Assembly (NCBI GenBank): GCA_946627325.1
Contig: CAMOVK010000010.1
Location: forward strand, 1-36,964
Length of the DNA: 36,964 bases
Direction of reading: 5' to 3'
DNA from: an uncultured Prevotella sp.
GTDB lineage: Bacteria > Bacteroidota > Bacteroidia > Bacteroidales > Bacteroidaceae
Part shown: piece by piece, positions 8,589 to 17,198 of the stretch
Position numbering within the stretch: the stretch's first letter is position 1
Layout of the letters: each line of letters opens with the position of its first letter
Position numbers and translations under genes: made by a program
The notes under the pieces: model-generated
Told to the model about the DNA's origin: nothing
The model's database searches: none
Seen by the model: the letters and a program-made list of their open reading frames with translations, nothing else

Positions 8589-8726
8589 TAAAGTCAAAAA
8601 ATTAGTCTTAAATTTTGTGTGAGAACGAAAAAGGACTTTGTGAAAGCAGATTTTTTCTTTAGTGATACTCTACTCTCTTTGATATGATTTTTCACATTAT
8701 TATAATATAAAAAACAGGCAAAATTT

Positions 8727-9191
8727 ATGAAGGATAGAATAAAACTTCTGATGGAAAGCCAACATATGCCCCAAAATCAGTTTGCAAATTTCATTGGTTT
8801 ATCCCCTGCTACGTTGAGTAGTATCTTCAACGGACGTACAAATCCGAGTCTTCAGACTGTTGAAGCCATCCGCCAGAGGCTGCCTCAGTTGAGTACCGAC
8901 TGGTTGATTTTCGGAACGGGACCAATGTATCGTAATTCCCCTACTCGGGATGACGATCAGAAAAAATCTGATGTTACTTCTTCATATGAGCAGGCTTTGG
9001 CTTTTGATAATCCGACGGCAGAAAATCATGAAGTCGTTGACGACAGTTCCGCCCGTCAAGTGACTCAATTTAGACCGAAAATATCAGCTGTTTCAGATAC
9101 GAAAAATTTTGACAAAACGAATAAACATATAACAGAAATTAGAGTGTTTTACAGCGACCAAACTTACGAGTCTTTCGTACCTAAAAAATAA
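8727..9191 (+). CDS. XRE-family helix-turn-helix regulator
   Basis: A 154 aa DNA-binding protein. The N-terminal HTH covers about residues 1-60 (MPQNQFANFIGLSPATLSSI, then NGRTNPSLQTVEAI), followed by STDWLIFGTGPMY, a common tail of Bacteroidetes XRE proteins. A low-complexity acidic linker leads to a C-terminal strand-rich end (ITEIRVFYSDQTYESFVP). It is flanked by a 1-kb non-coding region and a repeat array and has no operon partner. The dyad overlapping its -7 box suggests autoregulation (inference). Target genes are unknown. Confidence 0.88.
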   Translation: MKDRIKLLMESQHMPQNQFANFIGLSPATLSSIFNGRTNPSLQTVEAIRQRLPQLSTDWLIFGTGPMYRNSPTRDDDQKKSDVTSSYEQALAFDNPTAENHEVVDDSSARQVTQFRPKISAVSDTKNFDKTNKHITEIRVFYSDQTYESFVPKK

Positions 9192-9245
9192 CTCTAAAAT
9201 TCTGGTTTTTCCCCTTTCATGTTCTATATACTTTCTTTCTGATTT

Positions 9246-9339
9246 GGAAAGCATACCTTTTCGCTTTGAATAGATATGCTTTCCGAGTTGGAAAGATATG
9301 CTTTTCAGCTCGGAAAGACGTGCTTTTCAAATTGAATTC
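9246..9339. repeat. 22-bp-period tandem repeat array, locus 1
   Basis: Four units start at 9246, 9268, 9290 and 9312, with a partial fifth at 9334. Each is a near palindrome, GGAAAG-N6-CTTTCC or a close variant, plus a 4-5 nt linker. The array lies between the XRE gene and the acyl-CoA synthetase gene. The same family recurs at 18600 and 31739. Confidence 0.85.
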
Positions 9340-9468
9340 ATAAACACCTGAGTTTCAACGGTATAGTTTGCCGTTTTCAATTGTTCGTAGGTATAGATTT
9401 ATACGCGACTGATTACGATTTTTCAAAACTATTCTTTACCATATTATATTTATTATAAGAAATTGTTT

Positions 9469-9476
9469 ATCTTTGT
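9469..9476 (+). promoter_or_regulatory. -7 box upstream of the acyl-CoA synthetase
   Basis: TATCTTTG fits TAnnTTTG, 51 bp before the ATG. The -33 region is AT-rich without an exact TTTG. Its position rules out the TTG at 9473 as the start codon. Confidence 0.4.
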
Positions 9477-9526
9477 CGGATAAATGTGTTCCGACTAAAA
9501 ACAATAACTATAAAATCTATAATCTT

Positions 9527-11593
9527 ATGATCAACAAGCAATTATTACAACCCGAGAGCATCGTCGTTATAGGCGGTTCTAACAATTGTCACAAGCCTGG
9601 TGGCGCTGTAGTAAGAAACCTTCTTAGCGGCGGTTTTAAGGGTGTTTTGCGCATCGTCAATCCGAAGGAGGACGAAGTGCAGGGCATTAAGGCTTTCCAC
9701 GATGCCAAGGAATTGCCTCCTACCGACCTTGCCATACTCGTTGTGGCTGCAAAATTTTGTCCTGAGTATGTTGAATTTCTTGCGAAGGAAAAGCAGGTGC
9801 GTGCCTTCATTATCCTTTCAGCAGGCTTTGGCGAGGAAACCCATGAAGGAGCGGTCTATGAACAGCAGATTCTCGACACTTGCAAGCAGTATGGTTGTTC
9901 GCTGATAGGTCCTAACTGCATAGGCTTACTCACACGTTGGCACCATTCGGTGTTTACTAAACCAATACCTAACCTCAACCCCAAGGGTGTGGATTTCATT
10001 TCAGGCTCAGGTGCAACGGCAGTATTTATTCTTGAAAGTGCCGTAACCAAAGGCTTGCCTTTCAATTCTGTATGGTCGATAGGCAATGGCAAGCAGATTG
10101 GTATAGAGACCGTTTTAGAGTATATGGATGAGCATTTCGATGCCGAAAAAGACTCTCACGTTAAGCTCTTATATATCGAAAACATCTCCGACCCCGACAA
10201 ATTGCTTCTCCATGCTACATCGTTGATACGCAAGGGTTGCCGCATTGCCGCCATCAAGGCTGGTAGTTCGTCGGCAGGTAGTCGTGCAGCATCGAGCCAT
10301 ACAGGTGCCATAGCATCGAGCGACTCAGCCGTTGAGGCTCTTTTCCGTAAGGCAGGCATCGTGCGCTGCTATTCGCGAGAAGAACTGACCACCGTTGGTT
10401 GTATCTTCACTCTGCCACGTTTCACTGGCAAGAATTGCGCCATCGTGACCCACGCAGGTGGTCCTGGAGTAATGCTCACCGATGCACTGTCGAAGGGAGG
10501 CATGAATGTGCCACCGATAACAGGAGCACTCGCCGACGAATTGAAGGCACAACTGTTCCCAGGCTCATCAACAGCCAACCCAATAGACATTCTTGCAACA
10601 GGTACACCAGAACACCTCGGAATAGCAATTGACTACTGCGAGAAGAAGTTTGACAATATAGATGCAATCATGGTAATCTTCGGTACACCAGGACTCGTGC
10701 AACTCTACGAAGCCTACGATGTGCTACACCAGAAGATGCTCGAATGTAAAAAACCAATCTTCCCAATTCTCCCAAGTGTGAACACGGCAGGACCAGAGGT
10801 GCAGGAGTTCCTCAGCAAGGGACACGTCAATTTTGCCGACGAAGTTACTCTCGCAACGGCTCTCACACAGATAATGAAAACCCCACAGCCTGCTGAGCAA
10901 AAAATACTCGAAGCAGGAGTTGACATCCCTCGCATAAGAAAGATAATCGACGGTATTAAAGAAGACGGCTACATTGCTCCGAAACTCGTCAACGAACTGC
11001 TCGACAGTGCAGGCATACCCACAGTGCCAGAGTTCGTCAGTGCGTCGAAAGAGGAGGTTGTGGCTTTCGCTTCGAAGTGCGGATATCCAGTAGTTGCAAA
11101 GGTAGTTGGTCCGGTGCATAAGTCAGACGTGGGCGGAGTGACACTCAACATCAAGAGCGACGAACAGCTCGCAGCCGAATTCGACCGCATGATGCAGATA
11201 AAAGACGCTACGGCAGTAATGGTTCAGAAGATGATAAGCGGAACAGAGCTGTTTATCGGTGCCAAATACGAACCACGATTTGGTCATATCGTGCTATGCG
11301 GACTCGGCGGCATATTCGTTGAAGTGCTCAAGGACGTATCAAGCGGACTCGCACCACTATCCTACGACGAGGCATTCAGCATGATACACTCGTTGCGTGG
11401 ATACAAGATTATACAAGGAACGCGCGGACAAAAGGGACTGAACGAGCAGAAATATGCCGACATTATCGTGCGCCTGTCAACCCTGCTGCGATATGCTACA
11501 GAAATAAAAGAAATGGACATCAACCCGCTTCTTGCTGATGAAAACGACGTGATAGCCGTTGATGCAAGAATCTTGGTAGAGAAAAACAAATAG
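9527..11593 (+). CDS. Acyl-CoA synthetase (ADP-forming), fused alpha-beta; acetate-CoA ligase type
   Basis: Interconverts acyl-CoA, ADP and phosphate with the free acid, CoA and ATP, giving substrate-level ATP from acetyl-CoA or related acids. The 688 aa protein has a CoA-binding Rossmann domain at about residues 1-130 (SIVVIGGSNN at 11-20). A succinyl-CoA-ligase-like domain follows, with the phospho-His motif ASSHTGA (His258, matching the alpha-subunit His of ADP-forming acetyl-CoA synthetases). An ATP-grasp beta domain fills roughly residue 470 to the end (GYPVVAKVVGPVHKSDVGGV; EMDINPLL). Start MINKQLLQPES was chosen because the upstream extension overlaps the promoter. It is monocistronic, with a strong terminator. 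Acetate is the usual substrate, but specificity cannot be fixed here. Confidence 0.88.
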   Translation: MINKQLLQPESIVVIGGSNNCHKPGGAVVRNLLSGGFKGVLRIVNPKEDEVQGIKAFHDAKELPPTDLAILVVAAKFCPEYVEFLAKEKQVRAFIILSAGFGEETHEGAVYEQQILDTCKQYGCSLIGPNCIGLLTRWHHSVFTKPIPNLNPKGVDFISGSGATAVFILESAVTKGLPFNSVWSIGNGKQIGIETVLEYMDEHFDAEKDSHVKLLYIENISDPDKLLLHATSLIRKGCRIAAIKAGSSSAGSRAASSHTGAIASSDSAVEALFRKAGIVRCYSREELTTVGCIFTLPRFTGKNCAIVTHAGGPGVMLTDALSKGGMNVPPITGALADELKAQLFPGSSTANPIDILATGTPEHLGIAIDYCEKKFDNIDAIMVIFGTPGLVQLYEAYDVLHQKMLECKKPIFPILPSVNTAGPEVQEFLSKGHVNFADEVTLATALTQIMKTPQPAEQKILEAGVDIPRIRKIIDGIKEDGYIAPKLVNELLDSAGIPTVPEFVSASKEEVVAFASKCGYPVVAKVVGPVHKSDVGGVTLNIKSDEQLAAEFDRMMQIKDATAVMVQKMISGTELFIGAKYEPRFGHIVLCGLGGIFVEVLKDVSSGLAPLSYDEAFSMIHSLRGYKIIQGTRGQKGLNEQKYADIIVRLSTLLRYATEIKEMDINPLLADENDVIAVDARILVEKNK

Positions 11594-11602
11594 AATAATA
11601 CG

Positions 11603-11638
11603 AAAAAAGGCAACGCTGCGAAAGTGTTGCCTTTTTTT
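11603..11638. terminator. Bidirectional intrinsic terminator
   Basis: A6, then GGCAAC (11609-11614), an 11-nt loop, GTTGCC (11626-11631) and T7. The A-run on one side and T-run on the other let it work for both convergent genes, the acyl-CoA synthetase and lpxA-like gene. Confidence 0.85.
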
Positions 11639-11653
11639 ATTTTTATACTTTTC

Positions 11654-11685
11654 GTTATAACAACGTAGCAAATAAGCGTTATAAC
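11654..11685. repeat. Pair of GTTATAAC palindromes
   Basis: The 8-bp perfect palindrome GTTATAAC occurs at 11654-11661 and 11678-11685, each preceded by C, 24 bp centre to centre. It lies between the terminator and the lpxA-like stop. No function is evident. Confidence 0.45.
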
Positions 11686-11696
11686 GACATCATACG

Positions 11697-12473
11697 CTAT
11701 TTCTTACCAATAACACCTTTCTCCGACTTTTCAAGGAATTCGACTATATTGCGTATCTCCTCACTGTCGGGAATCTGGTCGCGCACCTGATAGATGGCAT
11801 CGAAAAGACTCGTCTGACCATGGAAAACCAAGCGGTAAGCATTGTTAATATGCTTGATAACCTTGTCATTTACCTCGTCTTTCTCAAGCATATAGCTGTT
11901 TACACCGCCATAACAAGTGTCGCCAGTGACTATAATATAAGGTGGAATATCCTTTGAAAAAGTGGCGCCAGCCTGTATCATCGCACGGTCGCCAACACGT
12001 GTGGCAGCGTTTTCGATAACACTTGAAGAATAAATCACACCATTGCCAATCGAGCAGTCGCCTGCTATCTTTGTGCCATAACCAACTACACAGCCATCGC
12101 CCATCTTCGTATCGTGCGAGATATGCGAACCTTCCATGAGCATATTGTCGTTGCCAATGACCGTCTGGCAGCCTCTATGAGTAGCGCGGTTGATAACAAC
12201 ATTCTCGCGGATGATATTGTTATTACCAAGCACGCACTCCGATTTCTCACCACGGAAATTGAAATCCTGTGGCAAGGCACCAATGACCGCACCCTGATGT
12301 ATCTTGTTGCTATTGCCCATACGAGTGCCGTTAAGTATGCTGACAAATGGGAAAAGAATACAATTGTCGCCTATCTCAACGTCGCCCTCTATATAGACGA
12401 AGGGAAATATCTTGCAGTTCTGACCAATCTTCGCTCTCGGATCAATCTCTGCCTTTGGACTAATATCGTTCAT
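11697..12473 (-). CDS. lpxA: Acyl-[ACP]-UDP-GlcNAc O-acyltransferase (LpxA-like)
   Basis: A left-handed beta-helix acyltransferase for the first step of lipid A synthesis, 3-O-acylation of UDP-GlcNAc. At 258 aa it matches the family length. Hexapeptide repeats run over about residues 1-185, with IGALPQDFNFRGEKSE and NIIRENVVINRATHRG, then SHISHD carrying His117 and His120; these align with E. coli His122 and catalytic His125. A helical C-terminal domain follows (residues 195-258). It starts 39 bp after the outer-membrane channel gene of the efflux operon and may be cotranscribed with it. No other lpx genes are nearby. In Bacteroidetes the main lpxA usually lies with lpxD and the lpxC/fabZ fusion, so this could be a second copy. 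Function is likely, exact role less so. Confidence 0.82.
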   Translation of the reverse strand: MNDISPKAEIDPRAKIGQNCKIFPFVYIEGDVEIGDNCILFPFVSILNGTRMGNSNKIHQGAVIGALPQDFNFRGEKSECVLGNNNIIRENVVINRATHRGCQTVIGNDNMLMEGSHISHDTKMGDGCVVGYGTKIAGDCSIGNGVIYSSSVIENAATRVGDRAMIQAGATFSKDIPPYIIVTGDTCYGGVNSYMLEKDEVNDKVIKHINNAYRLVFHGQTSLFDAIYQVRDQIPDSEEIRNIVEFLEKSEKGVIGKK

Positions 12474-12512
12474 TTGTAGTAAAAATGTTAAAAGATTAAA
12501 TAGTTATAGACC

Positions 12513-13901
12513 TTATTTGGCTCCTCCGCCAAGCGCTTGATATAGATTTACGACTGCCTGCATCTTAGCAAAATCATCAGCAACTTTCGACAATTGAGCG
12601 TTGAGAAGGGTCTGCTGAGCAGTGATTATTTCAAGATAAGAACTACCCGACGAACTGAAAAGAAGTTTAGTGTCGTTGACATTCTTCTCCAAAACCTCAA
12701 TCTGCTGGGCTTCGAGACGACTCTTTTCTGCACTTGTGTTATACTGCACGAGAGCATTCGACACTTCGCTACCAGCCTTCAATACCGCATTTTGCCAAGA
12801 ATTGAAAGCCTGTTCGTATTGTGCCTCAGCCACACGCAAACCGGCGGTCAGCGTACCACGCATGAAAATAGGTTGCACCAGACTGCCCACAGCCGATAAA
12901 AGCCATTTGCCTGGATTTACAATTCCTGCTCCAGCACTATTCGTAAAAGTGCCGGTAGGACTGATTGTAAGACTCGGATAGAAACGCGAACGAGCAGTCT
13001 CGATGTTGTAAAAACATTGTGCCAACTGCATCTCGGCAGCGTGAACATCAGCGCGGTTTGCCAAAAGCTGCAGACCTATGCCCGTTGAAAACTCCGAAGG
13101 CAGATTCTGCTCGTCAAGTTTTCCACGCTCAATAGTCTGTGCGGGCTGCCCCATGAGCAGAGAAAGAGAATTCTCTACTTCGCGTATCTGTCGCTGCATC
13201 TCCACCGATTGAGTCTGAACAGACAAGTAATTAGCCTCCGCACTCTGTATGCTCGTAGAACGCGCCCTACCTAATTGCATCTGGAGTTGCATCAGTTCCC
13301 AAGTCTCTTTCGTCAGATTGGTCATGTCGGCCAATAATTCCAACTGCCTGTCGAGCATTAACAAGGTGTAATACATATTTGCTACGGCAGAAATAATGTT
13401 GCACTTCACCAGCGTCTGATAGTCACGAGTCTGGATAAGTTGCATCTGCACAGCGCGTTTCTGCGACAGGAACGTTCCGAAAAGGTCAACATTCCACTGT
13501 GCAGCTATAGGCAACTGATAAGTCTTGGTAGGCTTATTGCCGTCCCACGAAGCGATTGTACCGTTCGGAGCGAAAGTGAATTGAGGCACGAAAGCCAGTT
13601 TAGCCACCTTCAATTGGTCTTCCACCATCTTCACGTTGAGTGCCGCATTAAGCAAATCGGGATTGTTCTCAAGAGCCGTTTCGATATGTTTCTGCAACAA
13701 AGGGTCGGTAAATACCGTTCGCCACTCAAGATTTCCGAAACTCGTTGTGTCGCTAACAGCCAGCGTGTCGGTTATCGAAACAGTGTCGCGGAAAATGCCC
13801 GACGTATTGACTTCAGGGCGTTCGTAAGTGCCGAAGAGACTCTTGCAACCTGTTAGAGCAAGCACACCCAAACCTAATATATACATATATCCTTTTCTCA
13901 T
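12513..13901 (-). CDS. TolC/NodT-family outer-membrane efflux lipoprotein
   Basis: Outer-membrane channel of the tripartite RND pump encoded upstream. The 462 aa protein starts with a lipoprotein signal peptide (MYILGLGVLALTGC, lipobox LTGC, mature Cys near residue 19). Two OEP repeats rich in long helices follow (for example NNPDLLNAALNVKMVEDQLKV and LANRADVHAAEMQLAQCFYN). The ANRADVHAAE stretch is typical of NodT-type channels. It begins only 2 bp after the stop of the pump gene. Confidence 0.93.
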   Translation of the reverse strand: MRKGYMYILGLGVLALTGCKSLFGTYERPEVNTSGIFRDTVSITDTLAVSDTTSFGNLEWRTVFTDPLLQKHIETALENNPDLLNAALNVKMVEDQLKVAKLAFVPQFTFAPNGTIASWDGNKPTKTYQLPIAAQWNVDLFGTFLSQKRAVQMQLIQTRDYQTLVKCNIISAVANMYYTLLMLDRQLELLADMTNLTKETWELMQLQMQLGRARSTSIQSAEANYLSVQTQSVEMQRQIREVENSLSLLMGQPAQTIERGKLDEQNLPSEFSTGIGLQLLANRADVHAAEMQLAQCFYNIETARSRFYPSLTISPTGTFTNSAGAGIVNPGKWLLSAVGSLVQPIFMRGTLTAGLRVAEAQYEQAFNSWQNAVLKAGSEVSNALVQYNTSAEKSRLEAQQIEVLEKNVNDTKLLFSSSGSSYLEIITAQQTLLNAQLSKVADDFAKMQAVVNLYQALGGGAK

Positions 13902-13903
13902 AA

Positions 13904-16900
13904 TTATTCCTCCACTACGTAATCTACTGGTTTACCATTTGCATATTGTGCCAGTTCGACTTCTATGTCTGCTGCATTCTCGTGTTCGAACTGTATTGGT
14001 TTGAAGCGTTCTTGCAGCGATTGGAAAATAACAAACAGCGTTGGCACAACGAATATCTGCAGCAACGTACCTATCAACATACCACCTACGGCTGCGGCAC
14101 CAAGTGTTTGGTTACCATTCTTTCCTACACCCGATGCGAACATCATAGGCAACAAACCGATAATCATTGCCAACGAGGTCATTAGGATAGGTCGCAGACG
14201 GGCGGCGGCACCAAGTACTGCCGACCAAGATATAGCCATACCCAACTGGCGACGTTCGAGTGCGAACTGCACGATGAGGATTGCATTCTTTGCCAAGAGA
14301 CCTATCAGCATGATGAGAGATATCTGCATGTAAATGTCGTTAGCGTGTCCGAAGAGTTGAGTGAATCCGAAAGCACCCGCCAGACCAAATGGAACTGAAA
14401 GGATTACTGCCAATGGCAAGATGTAGCTTTCATACTGTGCGGACAGGATGAGGTAGATAAACATTATACATAGTACGAATATCAGTGCTGTAGAGTTGCT
14501 TGATGATGCTTCTTCACGTGTCAGTCCCGAATAGTCGTAGTCGTATCCTTGAGGCAGTGATGTGGCTGCTACTTCTTCGCAAGCCTTGATTGCCTCACCA
14601 GTGGAGTAGCCTTCTGCAACTGTTGCAGTCACATTGATAGACGTGAAGAGATTGAATCGGTTGATGTTTGCTGGTCCGTAAACACGTTCGAGTGAGCAGT
14701 ATTCGTTTACTGGAGCCATGCCTTGTGGAGTGCGAACGTATATGCTATTCATGCTTTCTGGTGTCATTCTCGTCGAAGGGTCACCTTGAATCATTACGCG
14801 ATAGAGTTTTCCGTAGGCGTTAAAGTTCGATGCGTAGAGTCCTCCATAATATCCTTGCAGGGTTGTGAGTATTGTTGCAGGACTGATGCCCGATTGTTTA
14901 CACTTTGCGACGTCTATTGAAATCATGTATTGTGGATAGTTCGGGTTGTAGGATGTCATCGCCATTTGTATTTCTGGGCGCTTGTTTAGTTCTGCCAGAT
15001 AATCTTTTGTTACTTGGAAGAACTTGTCGAGTGAGCCGCCCGTTTTATCTTGCATGACGAGTGATACACCGTTGCTTACGGAGAATCCCGAAATCATTGG
15101 TGGTGCGAAGGCTATGATTTGTGCGTCTTTTATGGTTGCCGTCTGCTTGTATATCATTCCCAGTACGGATGTATTTGCCATTGGATTGACGAAGAATCTC
15201 ATGATGCCGTCTCCTTGCCATAGTCCTGATAGTTTGTACCAGAAGCCTCCGTTACGTTCAGAGAATGGTTTTAGTTTTATGATAAACGTGGCTTGGTCTG
15301 AGCCTTGACCTGCGATGAAGTTGTATCCTTGTATCTGTTCGCGGCTTTGGATGGCTGGATTTGCTCCGAGCATTGAGTCAACTTGTGCAATAACTTCCTT
15401 TGTTCGTTCTACAGAAGTTGCTGGTGGCATTGACACTGTGCAGAACAATGCGCCTGTATCTTCATCAGGTACAAGACCTGTCTTTGTTGTTGACATTGTC
15501 ACTAAGAGCGATACTATACCTACGATGACGAGTATTCCTACGAGCAGTGGCTTGCGAACGATTTTTTCTACTCCGTTTTTGTATTTTCCAAGCACTTTGT
15601 CGTAGGCTGTGTTGAACGATGTGTGGAATCGGTCTATTGTTGACATTTTTCTGTCGTTGCCGTGTTCGTCCTTTGGTTTTAGGAATATGGCGCATAGTGC
15701 TGGTGACAGTGTCAGGGCGTTAAGGGCTGAAATAAAGATAGCTACAGCCATTGTTATACCGAATTCTTTGTAGAATGTTCCACTTGTTCCGCCGATGAAT
15801 GACACAGGAATGAACACTGATGCCATCACGAGTGTGATTGATATGATTGCTCCTGATATTTCGTTCATTGCATCGATTGATGCTGTCAGTACTTTCTTGT
15901 AGCCTTGGTCTAACTTGGCGTGTACTGCTTCTACTACGATAATGGCATCATCGACCACGATTGCTATGGCAAGTAGCAGGGCTGATAGTACGAGTAGGTT
16001 GATAGAAAAGCCAAATACTTTCAGGAAGAAGAAGGTACCTATGAGCGACACTGGTACTGCAATTAGCGGTATGAGTGTTGAGCGTACGTCTTGCAGGAAG
16101 ATGTAAACCACGAGGAATACGAGTAGTAGTGTCAGTACGAGTGTGAAGACTACTTCCTCTATACTTGCGTATAAGAATTCTGTAACGTCGTAGTTTATTT
16201 TGTATTTCATTCCTGGGGGGAATGTTTTTGCTTGGTTTTCGAGTTCTGCTTTTACGCTTTTTGCTATTTCGTTAGCGTTTGAACCGGCTATTTGCTGTAC
16301 CATACCCATGACCGATGGTAGGTTGTTGTTTCTCATGGCTACTGAGTATTGCAGTCCGCCGAGTTCTATTTTTGCTACGTCTTTTAGTTTAAGTGTTTGT
16401 CCGTCATTTGTTGTTGAGATGATGATGTTTCCGAATTCCTCAGCTGTTTTCAGTCGTCCGGTGTATCTCATTGTGTACTCGTAAGCCACGTTTGATTGTT
16501 CTCCGAATGAGCCTGGTGCTGCTTCTACGTTTTGTTCTGCCAGTACAGCGCTTATGTCTGATGGCATTAGGTTGTATTGTTTCATCACTTCTGGTCGTAG
16601 CCAGATGCGCATAGAGTATGTTTTCATACCTGGTGACTGTACGTCTCCTACTCCCTTGATACGCTTTATGGCGGGTACTATGTTGATATTTGCATAGTTT
16701 GTGAGGAATTCGTCGTCGTATCTGCCGTCGGATGTGAGTGTGTACATTATGACTTGCGATGTTTGTCGCTTTGTGACTTGCACTCCTGCTCGTGTTACTT
16801 CGGCAGGCAATAGTGCTTGTGCTTGTGACACTCGGTTTTGTACGTTTACGGCACTCATGTCGGCATTTGTTCCTTGTCGGAAATATACTGTTATCGTTGC

Positions 16901-17164
16901 CGTTCCTTGGTTTGATGCCGACGATGTCATATAGTCCATTCCTTCCACTCCGTTTATGCTTTCTTCGAGTGGTGCGAGTACGGAGTTTTTCACTGTTTCG
17001 GCATCGGCTCCTGTATAGTTTGCCCACACCATAACTGTCGGTGGCGCGATGTTAGGGTACTGCTCGATAGGCAGTGTGGCGAGTCCGATAAATCCCAGTA
17101 TGACGATGAGAATTGAAATCACCGTTGAGAGTACCGGTCGCTTTATAAAATTAGTGAATGTCAT
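13904..17164 (-). CDS. RND efflux pump permease (AcrB/HAE1 family)
   Basis: Proton-driven inner-membrane pump that exports hydrophobic drugs or toxic lipids through the adaptor and channel encoded beside it. The 1086 aa protein has the HAE1 start (TNFIKRPVLSTVISILIVI), two large periplasmic loops and twelve membrane helices. The proton-relay aspartates are present as D405-D406 in AIVVDDAIIV, equivalent to AcrB D407/D408, and a lysine needed in TM10 is likely in LLAKNAIL. It has a somewhat longer hydrophilic tail than E. coli AcrB. It lies 34 bp after the adaptor gene and 2 bp before the channel gene. Confidence 0.96.
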   Translation of the reverse strand: MTFTNFIKRPVLSTVISILIVILGFIGLATLPIEQYPNIAPPTVMVWANYTGADAETVKNSVLAPLEESINGVEGMDYMTSSASNQGTATITVYFRQGTNADMSAVNVQNRVSQAQALLPAEVTRAGVQVTKRQTSQVIMYTLTSDGRYDDEFLTNYANINIVPAIKRIKGVGDVQSPGMKTYSMRIWLRPEVMKQYNLMPSDISAVLAEQNVEAAPGSFGEQSNVAYEYTMRYTGRLKTAEEFGNIIISTTNDGQTLKLKDVAKIELGGLQYSVAMRNNNLPSVMGMVQQIAGSNANEIAKSVKAELENQAKTFPPGMKYKINYDVTEFLYASIEEVVFTLVLTLLLVFLVVYIFLQDVRSTLIPLIAVPVSLIGTFFFLKVFGFSINLLVLSALLLAIAIVVDDAIIVVEAVHAKLDQGYKKVLTASIDAMNEISGAIISITLVMASVFIPVSFIGGTSGTFYKEFGITMAVAIFISALNALTLSPALCAIFLKPKDEHGNDRKMSTIDRFHTSFNTAYDKVLGKYKNGVEKIVRKPLLVGILVIVGIVSLLVTMSTTKTGLVPDEDTGALFCTVSMPPATSVERTKEVIAQVDSMLGANPAIQSREQIQGYNFIAGQGSDQATFIIKLKPFSERNGGFWYKLSGLWQGDGIMRFFVNPMANTSVLGMIYKQTATIKDAQIIAFAPPMISGFSVSNGVSLVMQDKTGGSLDKFFQVTKDYLAELNKRPEIQMAMTSYNPNYPQYMISIDVAKCKQSGISPATILTTLQGYYGGLYASNFNAYGKLYRVMIQGDPSTRMTPESMNSIYVRTPQGMAPVNEYCSLERVYGPANINRFNLFTSINVTATVAEGYSTGEAIKACEEVAATSLPQGYDYDYSGLTREEASSSNSTALIFVLCIMFIYLILSAQYESYILPLAVILSVPFGLAGAFGFTQLFGHANDIYMQISLIMLIGLLAKNAILIVQFALERRQLGMAISWSAVLGAAARLRPILMTSLAMIIGLLPMMFASGVGKNGNQTLGAAAVGGMLIGTLLQIFVVPTLFVIFQSLQERFKPIQFEHENAADIEVELAQYANGKPVDYVVEE

Positions 17165-17198
17165 GTTTTCGTTTCTTTATTGATTTTTCTCAAAATCG

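Larger units (their letters stand above)
7713..8726 (+). other. 1-kb AT-rich non-coding region
   Basis: No credible coding frame was found on either strand. The first 300 bp contain many A- and T-tracts and a perfect A6-GCG-T6 palindrome (7789-7803). The middle is poor in G on the plus strand. TTGTAAA/TTTACAA-like words recur, for example at 8014, 8066, 8083, 8128, 8453 and 8585. A second promoter-like pair, ATTG at 8398 then 19 nt then TACTTTTG at 8421, could drive a short RNA towards the regulator gene. A strong dyad and a clear promoter inside the region are listed separately. Confidence 0.6.

Noticed and set aside
9246..9339. CRISPR array
   Set aside because: Units are contiguous with 22-bp period and palindromic cores; there are no unique 30-40 bp spacers and no cas genes in the window.
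16440..17027. Minus-strand open frame of 195 codons inside the RND pump gene
   Set aside because: Same strand, different frame from the pump, Arg/Thr/His-rich, no recognisable domain.
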